From: Clostridium kluyveri DSM 555
GTDB lineage: Bacteria > Bacillota > Clostridia > Clostridiales > Clostridiaceae
NCBI RefSeq assembly: GCF_000016505.1
Contig: NC_009706.1
Span: forward strand, 868,001-932,000
DNA length: 64,000 nt
Direction of reading: 5' to 3'
Shown here piece by piece: positions 7,920-17,203 of the stretch. The notes below the pieces were generated by a model, which was not told where the DNA came from, searched no databases, and was given only the letters and a program-made list of their open reading frames with translations. The first letter of the stretch is position 1, and every line of letters starts with the position of its first letter. Position numbers and translations under genes: made by a program.

Positions 7920-9773
7920 ATGAATAGAATTTCTGATGATATATTATTTAAGGTAGAAAAGCCTGGCCGTTATATTGGAGGTGAAATGAATTCTTACATA
8001 AAAGATAAAGAAAAAATAGATATTCGTTATGCATTTTGTTTTCCGGATGTGTATGAAGTGGGTATGTCACATTTAGGCATGAAAATATTATATTACATAT
8101 TAAATGAAAGAGAAGATACTTATTGTGAAAGAGTATTTACACCCTGGCCGGATATGGAAGAGCTCATGAGAAAAAATGATATATTATTGTATGGACTAGA
8201 AAGCAAAGAACCGATACGGGATTTTGATTTTATAGGATTTACTCTGCAGTATGAGATGAGTTATACTAATATTTTAAATATGTTAAATTTGGCAGGATTG
8301 CCTGTGAGAGCCTCCGAAAGGGGAGAAGATATGCCTATAATTATGTGTGGGGGACCCTGTGCATATAATCCTGAACCACTATGGGATATAGCTGATTTGT
8401 TTTCTATAGGAGAAGGAGAAGAACAAATAAATGAAGTTATGGATTTATACAAAGTTTATAAGGGAAATAAGAAGGAATTTTTGAGAAATGTGTGCCATAT
8501 AGAAGGGATATATGTACCTTCTTTTTATGAAGTGTATTATAATGAGGATGGCACTATTAAAGAATTTAGACCTATTTATGAAGATGTACCTAAAAAAGTT
8601 ACTAAGAGGATAATTAAAAATTTTAATGATGTGGTGTATCCTGATAAACTTATAGTACCTTATACTGATATAGTACATGACAGAATAGTTCTTGAGACTT
8701 TTAGAGGATGTACAAGAGGATGTAGATTTTGTCAGGCGGGCATAATATATAGGCCTGTAAGGGAGAAAAGTACATCAAAATTACTAGAACAGGTGGATAA
8801 ATTAATAAAAAATACCGGTTATTCGGAAGTGTCATTAACTTCATTAAGCATATGTGATTATTCTGATTTGAAAAATTTAGTTTATAGTTTTATTGAAAAA
8901 TATGAAAAGGAAAAGGTGGGAGTATCTCTTCCTTCTCTTAGAATAGATTCTTTCTCTGTGGAACTTATAAATGAAATCCAAAAAGTAAGAAAAACAGGAC
9001 TAACTTTTGCACCAGAAGCGGGCAGTCAGAGAATGAGAGATGTAATAAACAAAGGCGTTACAGAAGAGGATTTAATGAATTCTGTAAAAAGTGCATTTTT
9101 ATCGGGATGGTCCACTATAAAATTGTATTTTATGATAGGACTTCCTTATGAGACTGTAGAAGATGTAAAGGGTATAGCAGAAGTATCTCAAAAAGTAGTA
9201 GATCAGTATTTTGGAATTCCCAAAAATATAAGAAAAAAAGGGCTTAAAGTAACGGTTAGTACATCCATATTTGTACCTAAACCTTTTACAGCTTTTCAAT
9301 GGTCAGCTCAAGCTGAAATGGAGGGAATAAGGGAAAAAATTAAAGTTTTAAGATCTTCTATAAAAAGCAAAAACATAGTGTATAATTGGCATGAAACACC
9401 AGTGAGTTACCTGGAGGCTGCTTTTGCCAGGGGAGATAGAAAAATGTGTGATGTATTAGTTAAAGCCTATGAAAAAGGAGCTAAATTCGATGGATGGTCG
9501 GAATATTTTAATTTTGAATTGTGGATGGAAGCTTTTCGGAAATGTAAAGTAAATTCAGATTTTTATATCTACAGAAATAGAAATTATGATGAAATACTTC
9601 CCTGGGATTTTATAGACATAGGAGTGGATAAGGAATTTTTAATAAAAGAAAATGAAAAAGCCAAAAAAGCTTTAGTAACTCCTGATTGTAGAAAGGGATG
9701 CAAAAATTGTGGGGTGAATGTTAACTTAGGAGGTAAATGCTTTGAAGGAGCAGTATTTAATAAAATTCAGTAA
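7920..9773 (+). CDS. B12-binding-type radical SAM protein (TIGR03960-like)
   Basis: This large radical SAM protein has an N-terminal cobalamin-binding-like region. The [4Fe-4S] cluster ligands C264, C268 and C271 lie in RGCTRGCRFCQ. Other cysteines near the C-terminus (CRKGCKNCGVN) suggest a further metal or RNA-contact module. Its 617 residues and its pairing with a DUF2344 protein are typical of the widespread Firmicute pair placed next to RNase G and ribosomal genes rplU/rpmA. The substrate is unknown; the context favours RNA or ribosome modification. A strong GAGGAGG site precedes the ATG. The gene overlaps the next one by 32 bases. Confidence 0.88.
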   Translation: MNRISDDILFKVEKPGRYIGGEMNSYIKDKEKIDIRYAFCFPDVYEVGMSHLGMKILYYILNEREDTYCERVFTPWPDMEELMRKNDILLYGLESKEPIRDFDFIGFTLQYEMSYTNILNMLNLAGLPVRASERGEDMPIIMCGGPCAYNPEPLWDIADLFSIGEGEEQINEVMDLYKVYKGNKKEFLRNVCHIEGIYVPSFYEVYYNEDGTIKEFRPIYEDVPKKVTKRIIKNFNDVVYPDKLIVPYTDIVHDRIVLETFRGCTRGCRFCQAGIIYRPVREKSTSKLLEQVDKLIKNTGYSEVSLTSLSICDYSDLKNLVYSFIEKYEKEKVGVSLPSLRIDSFSVELINEIQKVRKTGLTFAPEAGSQRMRDVINKGVTEEDLMNSVKSAFLSGWSTIKLYFMIGLPYETVEDVKGIAEVSQKVVDQYFGIPKNIRKKGLKVTVSTSIFVPKPFTAFQWSAQAEMEGIREKIKVLRSSIKSKNIVYNWHETPVSYLEAAFARGDRKMCDVLVKAYEKGAKFDGWSEYFNFELWMEAFRKCKVNSDFYIYRNRNYDEILPWDFIDIGVDKEFLIKENEKAKKALVTPDCRKGCKNCGVNVNLGGKCFEGAVFNKIQ

Positions 9774-10458
9774 AAAAAATAGTATAAAATTTATAGGTCA
9801 TCTGGATTTGATGAGAACTATACAGAGGATGATAAAGAGAACAGACCTTCCGGTAGAATACTCCAAAGGATTTAACCCTCATATAAATATGTCTATAGCA
9901 CAACCCCTCGCTGTGGGAATATATTCTTGTGGAGAATATATGGACTTATATTTTGAAGAGGAGGTATCAAAGGAAGAAATTTTAGAAAAATTAAATAATA
10001 ATGCTCCTTTAGGTATAGAAATATTGAAAGCAAGTAAAGTCTACAATGTGGAAAATAAAAAGATATTTAAATCCATGGCAGCAATTAGGGCAGCCAAGTA
10101 TAGCATACAAATACCCTGTAGGGACACTGATAAAATAGAAACACATATGAACAATTTGATAAATATGGCAGAGTGGAATACCTTGAAAAGAAGTAAAAAA
10201 GGGGAACAGGAAACAGATATAAAAAAGATGGTAAAGTATATGAATTATTCTATTTGTCACAATAGTTTGGTTCTAGATACTACTATTTCCTGTGGAAGTA
10301 TTGATAACTTGTCACCAGGATTTTTATCAAATTATATACAAAATAATATTGGAGGTTGTGATGAAAATTCTTTTGTTAATATAATGAGAGAGGAAATGTA
10401 TGGGGAACTAGAAAATAGGTTAATTCCATTATATGAATATGTAGAAAAAATGTATTAA
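9742..10458 (+). CDS. Radical-SAM-associated DUF2344 protein (TIGR03936-like)
   Basis: The 238-residue protein begins KEQYLIKFSKKNSIKFIGHLD, has the motif LPVEYSKGFNPHINMSIAQPLAVG, and matches the family that accompanies or is fused to the B12-type radical SAM protein encoded just before it. The start is TTG at 9742, with AGGAGGT seven bases upstream, inside the end of the previous gene. That implies translational coupling and a shared complex. No catalytic residues are recognised. The function is unknown; in some bacteria the two proteins are one polypeptide. Confidence 0.88.
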   Translation: MKEQYLIKFSKKNSIKFIGHLDLMRTIQRMIKRTDLPVEYSKGFNPHINMSIAQPLAVGIYSCGEYMDLYFEEEVSKEEILEKLNNNAPLGIEILKASKVYNVENKKIFKSMAAIRAAKYSIQIPCRDTDKIETHMNNLINMAEWNTLKRSKKGEQETDIKKMVKYMNYSICHNSLVLDTTISCGSIDNLSPGFLSNYIQNNIGGCDENSFVNIMREEMYGELENRLIPLYEYVEKMY

Positions 10459-10504
10459 AGTTTATTTTTCATAGACATCAGGCTTTCAGAAGAGGTGATT
10501 ATAT

Positions 10505-11941
10505 TTGAAAGAAATATTTGTTGAAAGATCAACAAAAGTTTTAAGGATAATTATAAGACAGGAAAAAATAATTAAAGAGTGTTTTATGAAGGAACAGGAC
10601 CAAAAGGCCTATCCAGGAGAAATATATATGGGTATAGTTAAAAATATAGTTCCTGCTATAAAATGTGCCTTTATAGACATAGGATGCAAAAGAAATGCCT
10701 ATATGTATATAGATAAAAAATTTAAAAATATTAATTTGAAAAAAGGGGATATGGTTCTAGGAGAAATTGTGAAAGAGGATCAGGGAAAAAAAGGGGCTAA
10801 AATTGTAAAAAATATAAGTATTCCGGGGAAATACTGTGTTTTAAATAGTTCTTATAATGGAATACAATTTTCCAAGAAAATACATAGTGAATCTTTTAAG
10901 AAAAATATATTAGAATCATTAAGGTTACCTGCTGGAATTGGACTTATGATAAGAACTGAAAGTGAAAATATTCCCCTTGAGGTAGTACATAATGAAATGG
11001 AAAAACTATATAAAGTATATAGTCAGGTAATTAAATCAGCTGCATATTTGCAAAAGCCTGGATTATTATTTGATAATGGTGGAATACTGGGAGAAGTGCT
11101 TAGAAATAAACTTATTGATGATGATTTTATGATATATGTAAATAATCAGGAGGATTATAAGTATGTAGAAGATTTTTTAAAAGGATTACATAATGCACGT
11201 GTGAATTTGCAATTGTACACAGGAAATAAAAATCTATTTTCCTATTATGAACTGGAAAATAAGATATTAAATTTGAGAAGTAATAAAATAGAATTAAAAT
11301 GTGGTGGATATATAGTCATAAATAAAACGGAAGCTATGTTCGTAATAGATGTTAATTCAGGTAAAAATATAAAGAACGGTACTATGGATAAGACTGTACT
11401 TATCACTAATCTACAGGCTGCAGAGGAAATTGCAGCACAAATAATACTTAGAAATTTAAATGGCATAATACTTATAGATTTTATAGACATGGACAATAAT
11501 AAAAACAAGAGAAAAGTTATGGATAAATTAAAAGAAGGACTTTTGATGGATAAAAATAAGACTGTAATATATCCTTTTACAGAGTTGAATTTGGTACAGA
11601 TAGCCAGAAAAAGAATGGGAAGATCCATAAATGATTATATAGAAGAAGACTGTGGATGTTGTGGGGGAACAGGCAAAAAAATAAAATTATCCTATATGAC
11701 TTTACTCATAAAAAACGAAATTTTAAATATGTGTTATGAAAAGAATATAGAGGATATTCATATTGATATGGATTCCTTCTATGAAAGTTATATAAAAAAG
11801 GGTACAAAGGATTTTATAAAAGATATAGGAGCTGAGAATAAAAGGGTATATATTACCTATGGAAAGAAAATATCTTGTAAAGTAGAAGCACTTTTATTTG
11901 CTAGTGATATAGAAGATTTTAAAGATTTTAGGGTAAATTGA
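10505..11941 (+). CDS. rng: Ribonuclease E/G family endoribonuclease
   Basis: This RNase E/G catalytic core has an N-terminal S1-type RNA-binding region (about 35-115), a nuclease domain with metal-binding aspartates D282 (FVIDVNSGK) and D325 (LIDFIDMDN), and a cysteine-rich link (DCGCCGGTG). The two aspartates are 43 residues apart, the same spacing as in E. coli RNase E. At 478 residues it lacks the long scaffold tail of RNase E, so it is RNase G-like. It would process rRNA and mRNA. The start is TTG behind AGAGGTGAT. It lies between the radical SAM pair and rplU, a common clostridial order. Confidence 0.93.
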   Translation: MKEIFVERSTKVLRIIIRQEKIIKECFMKEQDQKAYPGEIYMGIVKNIVPAIKCAFIDIGCKRNAYMYIDKKFKNINLKKGDMVLGEIVKEDQGKKGAKIVKNISIPGKYCVLNSSYNGIQFSKKIHSESFKKNILESLRLPAGIGLMIRTESENIPLEVVHNEMEKLYKVYSQVIKSAAYLQKPGLLFDNGGILGEVLRNKLIDDDFMIYVNNQEDYKYVEDFLKGLHNARVNLQLYTGNKNLFSYYELENKILNLRSNKIELKCGGYIVINKTEAMFVIDVNSGKNIKNGTMDKTVLITNLQAAEEIAAQIILRNLNGIILIDFIDMDNNKNKRKVMDKLKEGLLMDKNKTVIYPFTELNLVQIARKRMGRSINDYIEEDCGCCGGTGKKIKLSYMTLLIKNEILNMCYEKNIEDIHIDMDSFYESYIKKGTKDFIKDIGAENKRVYITYGKKISCKVEALLFASDIEDFKDFRVN

Positions 11942-11947
11942 AAGAAC

Positions 11948-11976
11948 TTTACAAAGGGGAACATATATGTTAAAAT
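11948..11976 (+). promoter_or_regulatory. Sigma-A promoter of the rplU operon
   Basis: TTTACA at 11948-11953 and TAAAAT at 11971-11976 are separated by exactly 17 bases, just after the RNase G stop. The predicted start lies near 11983. Confidence 0.75.
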
Positions 11977-11982
11977 GACAGC

Positions 11983-12066
11983 TGTAGACCGCTCAAAAAA
12001 GGTTATGTAAATTATTTGGAAAGTTTTTCTAATATACCTTTTAGGCGAGACTGGATTGAGGAGGTG
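11983..12066 (+). promoter_or_regulatory. Probable ribosomal protein L21 leader RNA
   Basis: About 90 untranslated bases separate the promoter from rplU. The segment contains tgtagaccgctc near its start and aggcgagactgg just before the ribosome site (GAGGAGGTG). Firmicute L21 leaders are structured autoregulatory elements in this position. Assignment is from location and general appearance, not from a covariance model. Confidence 0.5.
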
Positions 12067-12071
12067 TTTTT

Positions 12072-12383
12072 ATGTATGCAGTTGTAGCTACTGGAGGAAA
12101 ACAGTATAAAGTTTCAGAAGGAGACATAATATACGTTGAAAAGTTAGAGGCTGAAGTTGATTCTACAATTGAACTTGACAAGGTACTTATGATAAACAAG
12201 GATGAAGGATTAGTTGTTGGGAAACCTGTAGTTGAAGGAGCTAAAGTAAAGGCTAAAGTATTAAAGCAAGGAAAAGCTAAGAAGATTATAGTATTTAAAT
12301 ATAAGCCTAAAAAAGATTACAGGAAGAAACAGGGACATAGACAGCCATATACTAAGTTACAGATTGAAAAAATCGATGCATAA
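12072..12383 (+). CDS. rplU: 50S ribosomal protein L21
   Basis: The 103-residue protein starts [14 protein letters not shown] and ends with the RNA-binding stretch [19 protein letters not shown], both diagnostic of bL21. A GAGGAGGTG site lies 8 bases before the ATG. It heads the conserved rplU-prp-rpmA operon, with its own promoter and leader upstream and a terminator after rpmA. Confidence 0.99.
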
Positions 12384-12386
12384 GTT

Positions 12387-12716
12387 ATGATTGAAGCGGT
12401 ATTTAATAAAAAATCTGGTAACTTGGTTTCGGTTATAATTAAAGGCCATGCAGAATCAGTAGAACAGGGATATGACATGGTATGTAGTGCTGTTTCTGCA
12501 ATATCCCAGAGTATTTTAATCGGAATAACAGAAGTTTTAAAATTAAATATAAAATATTCCTTAGAGGATGGCTTTTTAAGTTTTTCATTGGATGGTATAG
12601 ATGAAAATGATATTTTAAAGTGCCAGGTGCTTATGAAAACTATGCTACTTGGATTAAAGAGTATTGAAATTAGTTTTAGTGAATATATAGCTGTAAAAGA
12701 AGTGGAGGAGGTGTAA
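12387..12716 (+). CDS. prp: Ribosomal-processing cysteine protease Prp
   Basis: Prp removes the N-terminal extension of ribosomal protein L27 in Firmicutes. The 109-residue protein shows the catalytic histidine in IKGHAES and the catalytic cysteine in DMVCSAVSAISQS. It starts 3 bases after the rplU stop and has no good ribosome site of its own, so translation is probably coupled to rplU. The downstream L27 carries the matching cleavage sequence, which supports an active protease-substrate pair. Confidence 0.95.
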   Translation: MIEAVFNKKSGNLVSVIIKGHAESVEQGYDMVCSAVSAISQSILIGITEVLKLNIKYSLEDGFLSFSLDGIDENDILKCQVLMKTMLLGLKSIEISFSEYIAVKEVEEV

Positions 12717-12719
12717 TTT

Positions 12720-13022
12720 ATGATTATTATGAATCTTCAGATATTTGCTCATAAAAAAGGTATGGGTAGCTCAAAAAATGGTAGAGATAGTGAATCCAAG
12801 AGACTTGGAACTAAATCAGCTGATGGACAGTTTGTTTTGGCAGGGAATATATTAGTTAGACAGAGGGGAACTAAAATTCATCCTGGAAAAAATGTGGGAA
12901 GAGGTTCTGACGATACTTTATTTTCCAAGATAGATGGTATAGTTAGATATGAAAGATTCGGAAAGACAAAAAAGAAAGCCAGTGTATATCCTTTAGAGGT
13001 AGAAGAATTAGTAGCTGAATAG
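12720..13022 (+). CDS. rpmA: 50S ribosomal protein L27 with Prp-cleaved N-terminus
   Basis: The 100-residue bL27 contains the typical [15 protein letters not shown] region and FAHKKG near the start. The N-terminus [14 protein letters not shown] includes a hydrophobic extension ending in F before A, the kind of site cut by Prp. The ATG at 12720 is preferred over 12729 because GGAGGAGGTG is about 8 bases upstream of it. Terminator hairpin follows. Confidence 0.98.
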
Positions 13023-13033
13023 TTGTTATTGAG

Positions 13034-13059
13034 GCACCCTGACAAAAGGGTGCTTTTTT
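13034..13059 (+). terminator. Intrinsic terminator of the rplU-rpmA operon
   Basis: Stem gcaccct/agggtgc with a 6-base loop (gacaaa), then six or seven T. Confidence 0.95.
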
Positions 13060-13153
13060 GAAAATATGATTTATCTAAGCGCAGCAATTAGTTAATACTC
13101 CAAAACTATTTTAAAGTGGGGTATAAGCAGGGCTAATGCGCCTGGATAGGTTC

Positions 13154-13213
13154 TTCTTAGGTTCAGGTAGAGAAAAGTAGTTATTGTGAGCAAACTCCAC
13201 CTGAACCTAAGAA
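13154..13213 (+). repeat. Long hairpin element, copy 1 (upstream of obg)
   Basis: Perfect 15-bp arms (13154-13168 and 13199-13213) enclose a 30-base loop containing agagaaaagt and gagcaaactc. A related structure lies at 19331-19397. It sits 34 bases before the obg start, after the rpmA terminator, and is probably in the obg 5' untranslated region. No known riboswitch or T-box motif was recognised. Confidence 0.75.
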
Positions 13214-13247
13214 TTACTTGATAACTTTTTATAAGGAAGTGATTAGT

Positions 13248-14522
13248 ATGTTTGTAGATAGGGCCGAAGTATTTGTAAAATCAGGCAGTGGTGGTAATGG
13301 TTCTGTTTCATTTAGACGAGAAAAATATGTGCCTCGTGGAGGTCCAGATGGGGGAGATGGAGGAAAAGGCGGGGATGTTATATTAGTAGTAGACCCGGAA
13401 ATTACCACACTTCTGGATTTTTCATATAAGAAAAAATATGTTGCAGAAAAAGGTGAAAATGGATCTGGTTCTAAATGTTTTGGGAAAAATGGAGAAAATT
13501 TGTATATAAAAGTGCCTTTAGGAACAGTTATAAGGGATGTGGATACAAATAAAATAATGGCAGATCTTTCTCATATTGGAGACAAATATATAGTAGCAAA
13601 AGGAGGAAAAGGTGGAAGAGGTAATGTAAGGTTTACCACTGCTGTGAGGCAGGCACCGGATTTTGCTGAACCAGGTATGCCCGGAGAAGAGAGATATATA
13701 TCACTAGAACTTAAGATCTTAGCAGATGTGGGACTTTTGGGTTTTCCTAATGTAGGTAAATCAACTCTTTTGTCTGTAGTTACTAAAGCAGCCCCTAAGA
13801 TTGCAAACTATCACTTTACAACACTATCTCCTAATCTAGGAGTGGTAAATATTCCGGGAATACAAAGTTTTGTGATAGCGGATATACCTGGCATAATTGA
13901 GGGAGCAGCAGAAGGAGTGGGCCTTGGAATAGATTTTTTAAGGCATATTGAAAGGACTAGACTCTTAATACATATAGTGGATATATCTGGGTTAGAAGGA
14001 AGAGATCCTTTTGGAGATTTTATTAAAATAAATGAAGAGTTGAAAAAATATGATGTGAAGCTTTGGGATAGACCCCAGATAATTGCGGCTAATAAAGCAG
14101 ATATGTTATATGACGATAGTATATTTCAAGATTTTAAGAAAAAAGTAGAAAATTTAGGGTATAATAAGGTTTTTAAAATATCTGCAGCTACTAGGCAGGG
14201 AGTAGAAGAACTTATGAAGGAAGCTGCAGCCATGCTTACCAATATACCTGTAACAGATATGCACATAAGTGAGGAAGATAAATTTATACCAGAGGAAAAG
14301 AGATTCACTTATGAAATAGAAAAACAGGGAAATGTATATGTGGTCAAAGGAAGTTTTGTTGACAGGTTACTGGCAAGCATTAATGTAAACGATGCGAATG
14401 AATTGAGATATTTTCATAAAGTACTTCAGAATAAGGGAGTTATGAAGCAGTTAATAGATATGGGAATTAAAGACGGAGATGTAGTTAGACTTAATGATTT
14501 TGAATTTGATTATATATTATAA
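13248..14522 (+). CDS. obg: Obg (CgtA) ribosome-assembly GTPase
   Basis: Obg is an essential GTPase in large-subunit maturation and stress signalling. The 424-residue protein has the glycine-rich Obg fold (1-158), a G domain with GFPNVGKST and the switch [13 protein letters not shown] for guanine recognition, and a C-terminal Obg domain (about 350-424). The ATG at 13248 is chosen over an in-frame start 30 bases upstream because AAGGAAGTGAT lies just before it and the protein then starts [13 protein letters not shown] as in the family. It leads obg-nadD-yqeK, an order shared with other Firmicutes. Confidence 0.97.
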   Translation: MFVDRAEVFVKSGSGGNGSVSFRREKYVPRGGPDGGDGGKGGDVILVVDPEITTLLDFSYKKKYVAEKGENGSGSKCFGKNGENLYIKVPLGTVIRDVDTNKIMADLSHIGDKYIVAKGGKGGRGNVRFTTAVRQAPDFAEPGMPGEERYISLELKILADVGLLGFPNVGKSTLLSVVTKAAPKIANYHFTTLSPNLGVVNIPGIQSFVIADIPGIIEGAAEGVGLGIDFLRHIERTRLLIHIVDISGLEGRDPFGDFIKINEELKKYDVKLWDRPQIIAANKADMLYDDSIFQDFKKKVENLGYNKVFKISAATRQGVEELMKEAAAMLTNIPVTDMHISEEDKFIPEEKRFTYEIEKQGNVYVVKGSFVDRLLASINVNDANELRYFHKVLQNKGVMKQLIDMGIKDGDVVRLNDFEFDYIL

Positions 14523-14536
14523 TGGAGAGAAAATAG

Positions 14537-15148
14537 ATGGTTAAAAAAGCTATTTTTGGTGGAACATTTGATCCCATACATAATGGACATATACATATAG
14601 CTTATGAGGCAATATATAGATTGGGATTGGATGAAATTGTATTTATGCCTACGGGTAATCCACCACATAAGGCAAAAAAGAGCATAACAGATGCTTTTTT
14701 AAGATATGAAATGGTAAAAGTAGCTATAAGATCAGAAAGCAAATTTACGGTAAGTAACTATGAGGTGAATAAAACTACCTTAAGTTATACTTATAGTACT
14801 TTAGAGCATTTTAACAAACTGGAGTCAAAAACTGAATGGTATTTTCTTACTGGAGCAGATTGTTTAATGGATATAGAGAAGTGGAGTAGGGTAGACAGCA
14901 TATTTAGATTATGCAAATTTATAGTATTTAACAGACCTGGATTTCCAGCATTCACATCGGAAAGTATAGAGGATCAGAAGAAAAAGATAGAAGATAAATA
15001 CTCTACTAATATAATATATCTAGATGCTCCCTTATTTGATATTTCTTCTACAGTTATAAGAAACAGTGTGAAGGAAGGAAAAAATGTAAACTATTTTTTG
15101 CCTGAAAGTGTTTGTAATATTATAAAACAGTTAAATCTTTATAAATAA
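14537..15148 (+). CDS. nadD: Nicotinate-nucleotide adenylyltransferase
   Basis: NadD transfers AMP from ATP to nicotinate mononucleotide in NAD synthesis. The nucleotidyltransferase motif [12 protein letters not shown] is at residues 8-19, and the C-terminal [13 protein letters not shown] motif is present. The 203-residue length is normal. It lies 14 bases after obg and before yqeK, as in Bacillus. Confidence 0.97.
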
Positions 15149-15181
15149 GGTTAATAATTTTTTATTTTGGAGTGATACGGG

Positions 15182-15757
15182 ATGTGGAGTGAAGAGGAGA
15201 TAAAAGAATATTTAAAGGAGAGATTATCAGAAAAGAGATATAAACATAGCCTAAATGTAAAAATTACAGCGATAAAATTAGCTGAAGCTTATAATGGAGA
15301 TGTCAACAAAGCAGCACTGGCTGGACTTATACATGATTGTGCAAAATATATGTCAGGTAATGAAATTTTGAATTTAGCAGGGAAAAATGGAATTTATGTA
15401 GATGAGGTAAGCAGATTGAATCCTAATCTTCTTCATGGCAATGTAGCTGTTGTGGTTGCAAAAAAAATCATGGGAATTTTTGATGAAGATATACTAAGTG
15501 CCATAGCTTGCCATACTACTGGAAAAAAGAATATGAATCTACTGGAAAAAATAATATATATTGCAGATTATATAGAACCTGCCAGGGATTTTCCAGGAGT
15601 AGAGGAGCTTAGAAAAAAAGCCTTTGTAGATTTAGATGGAGCAATACTAGATGCTTTTAATAATACTATCAAAGTTGTGATAAATAGAGGTCAGCTTTTA
15701 CATTTAAACACTATAGAAGGAAGGAATTATTTGGTGTTTCATAGTGGAGAAAAGTAG
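15182..15757 (+). CDS. yqeK: HD-domain hydrolase YqeK (Ap4A hydrolase type)
   Basis: This HD-superfamily protein has the metal motif LIHDCAK and upstream histidine KRYKHSLNVK, plus AIACHTTGKKNMN and IIYIADYIEPARD. YqeK enzymes hydrolyse diadenosine tetraphosphate symmetrically to ADP. The 191-residue length and position directly after nadD fit the family. In Bacillus rsfS follows; here the next gene is ridA and no rsfS is seen, so ribosome silencing factor must be elsewhere or absent. Confidence 0.92.
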   Translation: MWSEEEIKEYLKERLSEKRYKHSLNVKITAIKLAEAYNGDVNKAALAGLIHDCAKYMSGNEILNLAGKNGIYVDEVSRLNPNLLHGNVAVVVAKKIMGIFDEDILSAIACHTTGKKNMNLLEKIIYIADYIEPARDFPGVEELRKKAFVDLDGAILDAFNNTIKVVINRGQLLHLNTIEGRNYLVFHSGEK

Positions 15758-15800
15758 AATATACAATATATTTTATAAATTAGTATAGGAGGTTTTTATA

Positions 15801-16181
15801 ATGAAAAAGGAAATAATAAGTACAAAAAAGGCTCCTGGAGCTGTAGGTCCTTATTCACAGGCCGTAAAAGTGGGGAATTTTTTATTTACATCGGGTCAAA
15901 TCCCCTTGGTTCCAGAAACAGGGGAGCTAATTTCAGATGACATAAAAAAGGCTACCGAAAGGTGTCTTGAAAATATAAAGGCCATATTTCAGGAAGCAGG
16001 AACTTGTTTTGAAAATGTGATTAAGACAACAGTGTATGTAAAAAATATGTCAGACTTTACAGATGTGAATGAAGTATATGCAAAATATTTTCAAAAAGAC
16101 ATGCCTGCAAGATCTTGCGTAGAAGTAAAACTTCCTAAGGATGCTCTGGTTGAAATAGAGGTAATTGCATTAATAGATTAA
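15801..16181 (+). CDS. ridA: RidA-family enamine/imine deaminase
   Basis: RidA hydrolyses reactive enamine intermediates such as 2-aminoacrylate released by PLP enzymes. The 126-residue protein shows APGAVGPYSQAVKVGNFLFTSGQ, the arginine motif MPARSCVEV and the C-terminal LPKDALVEIEVIA. AGGAGG lies before the ATG. It is followed by a short hairpin without a T-run. Confidence 0.95.
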   Translation: MKKEIISTKKAPGAVGPYSQAVKVGNFLFTSGQIPLVPETGELISDDIKKATERCLENIKAIFQEAGTCFENVIKTTVYVKNMSDFTDVNEVYAKYFQKDMPARSCVEVKLPKDALVEIEVIALID

Positions 16182-16198
16182 TTCAAAGATAGGTTTAA

Positions 16199-16227
16199 AG
16201 GAGTGAGCTTTAAAAGAGTTCACTCCT
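16199..16227 (+). terminator. Hairpin between ridA and the pseudouridine synthase
   Basis: An 11-bp stem (aggagtgagct / agttcactcct, one G-U pair) with a 7-base loop lies after ridA. There is no T-run, so it may be a weak terminator or an mRNA-stabilising hairpin. Confidence 0.45.
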
Positions 16228-16252
16228 AATAATTTAACAGGAGAGAAGTTAA

Positions 16253-17152
16253 ATGGAAGAAAATAAAATAGTATTTAAAGTTAAAGAACAAGAACAGGGA
16301 TTAAAATTAAAGGAGTATTTAAAAAAAATTCAAAGATTTTCAGGAAGACTTATAAGAGGGGCGGCTTTAAGTGGAAGAATAGAAATAGATAATAAAAGAG
16401 TAAAACTTAATCATGTATTAAAATCAGGAGATGTTATATGTTTTAATTTAATAAAAGAAGAGTCTCAAAATATAGGGGCAGAAAAAATGGATATAGAAGT
16501 GGTGTATGAGGATAGGGATATAATAGTAGTAAATAAAAAGCCGGGAATAGTAGTCCATCCTACGAGAAGTTATCCTAGTGGAACGCTGGCTAATGGTCTT
16601 ATTTATTATTTTCAGAAAAGTGGAGAAAATTGTATAGTTAGATTGGTAAGTAGGTTGGATATGGATACTTCAGGACTTATAATAGTGGCAAAAAATCAGT
16701 TTGCCCATATGTGTTTGTCAAGGGATATGAAAAGTGAAGATTTTGAAAAAAGCTATATTGCTGTTATTCATGGAAAGATGAAAGAAGGACAGGGTATTAT
16801 AGATTTACCTATATATAGACCAGAAGGAGATGATATAAGAAGAATTGTGGATAAAAGGGGTCAAAGAAGTATTACACATTACAAAGTTATAGAAGAATTT
16901 AAACATGATCAACTGCTAAAGCTTATATTAAAAACTGGAAGAACACATCAAATTAGGGTTCATTTAAGTTACTTAGGTCACCCACTATATGGAGATACCC
17001 TATATGGAATAGAGGGGGATAACAGGTATATAAACAGGCAGGCTCTTCATGCCTATAGGCTTAAGTTTCCTCATCCTAGAGGAAATAAAATATTGGAATT
17101 AGAAACTGACATACCAGAGGATATCTCACATTTAATAAAAGAAATAAAATAA
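16253..17152 (+). CDS. RluA-family rRNA/tRNA pseudouridine synthase
   Basis: The protein has an N-terminal S4-like RNA-binding region (about 15-80) and the RluA/RluD catalytic domain. The catalytic aspartate lies in RLDMDTSGL, with the accompanying NKKPGIVVHP and GRTHQIRVH motifs. At 299 residues it matches RluD-type enzymes, which modify 23S rRNA, but the exact target cannot be chosen among RluA, RluC and RluD types. GGAGAG lies upstream of the ATG. A bidirectional terminator overlaps its stop. Confidence 0.92.
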   Translation: MEENKIVFKVKEQEQGLKLKEYLKKIQRFSGRLIRGAALSGRIEIDNKRVKLNHVLKSGDVICFNLIKEESQNIGAEKMDIEVVYEDRDIIVVNKKPGIVVHPTRSYPSGTLANGLIYYFQKSGENCIVRLVSRLDMDTSGLIIVAKNQFAHMCLSRDMKSEDFEKSYIAVIHGKMKEGQGIIDLPIYRPEGDDIRRIVDKRGQRSITHYKVIEEFKHDQLLKLILKTGRTHQIRVHLSYLGHPLYGDTLYGIEGDNRYINRQALHAYRLKFPHPRGNKILELETDIPEDISHLIKEIK

Positions 17153-17187
17153 GGCATCTTTTCGTATTTTTGGTTTGGATGCCTTAT
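17148..17187. terminator. Bidirectional terminator between convergent genes
   Basis: Arms of 11 bp (aataaggcatc / gatgccttatt) enclose an 19-base loop. It lies between the rightward pseudouridine synthase and the leftward carboxypeptidase and can serve both. Confidence 0.8.
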
Positions 17188-17203
17188 TGTAGATAAAATT
17201 ATT

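Noticed and set aside
13154-13213. T-box or known riboswitch upstream of obg
   Set aside because: No AGGGTGG-type T-box sequence, no terminator alternative and no recognised riboswitch core; kept only as an unclassified hairpin.
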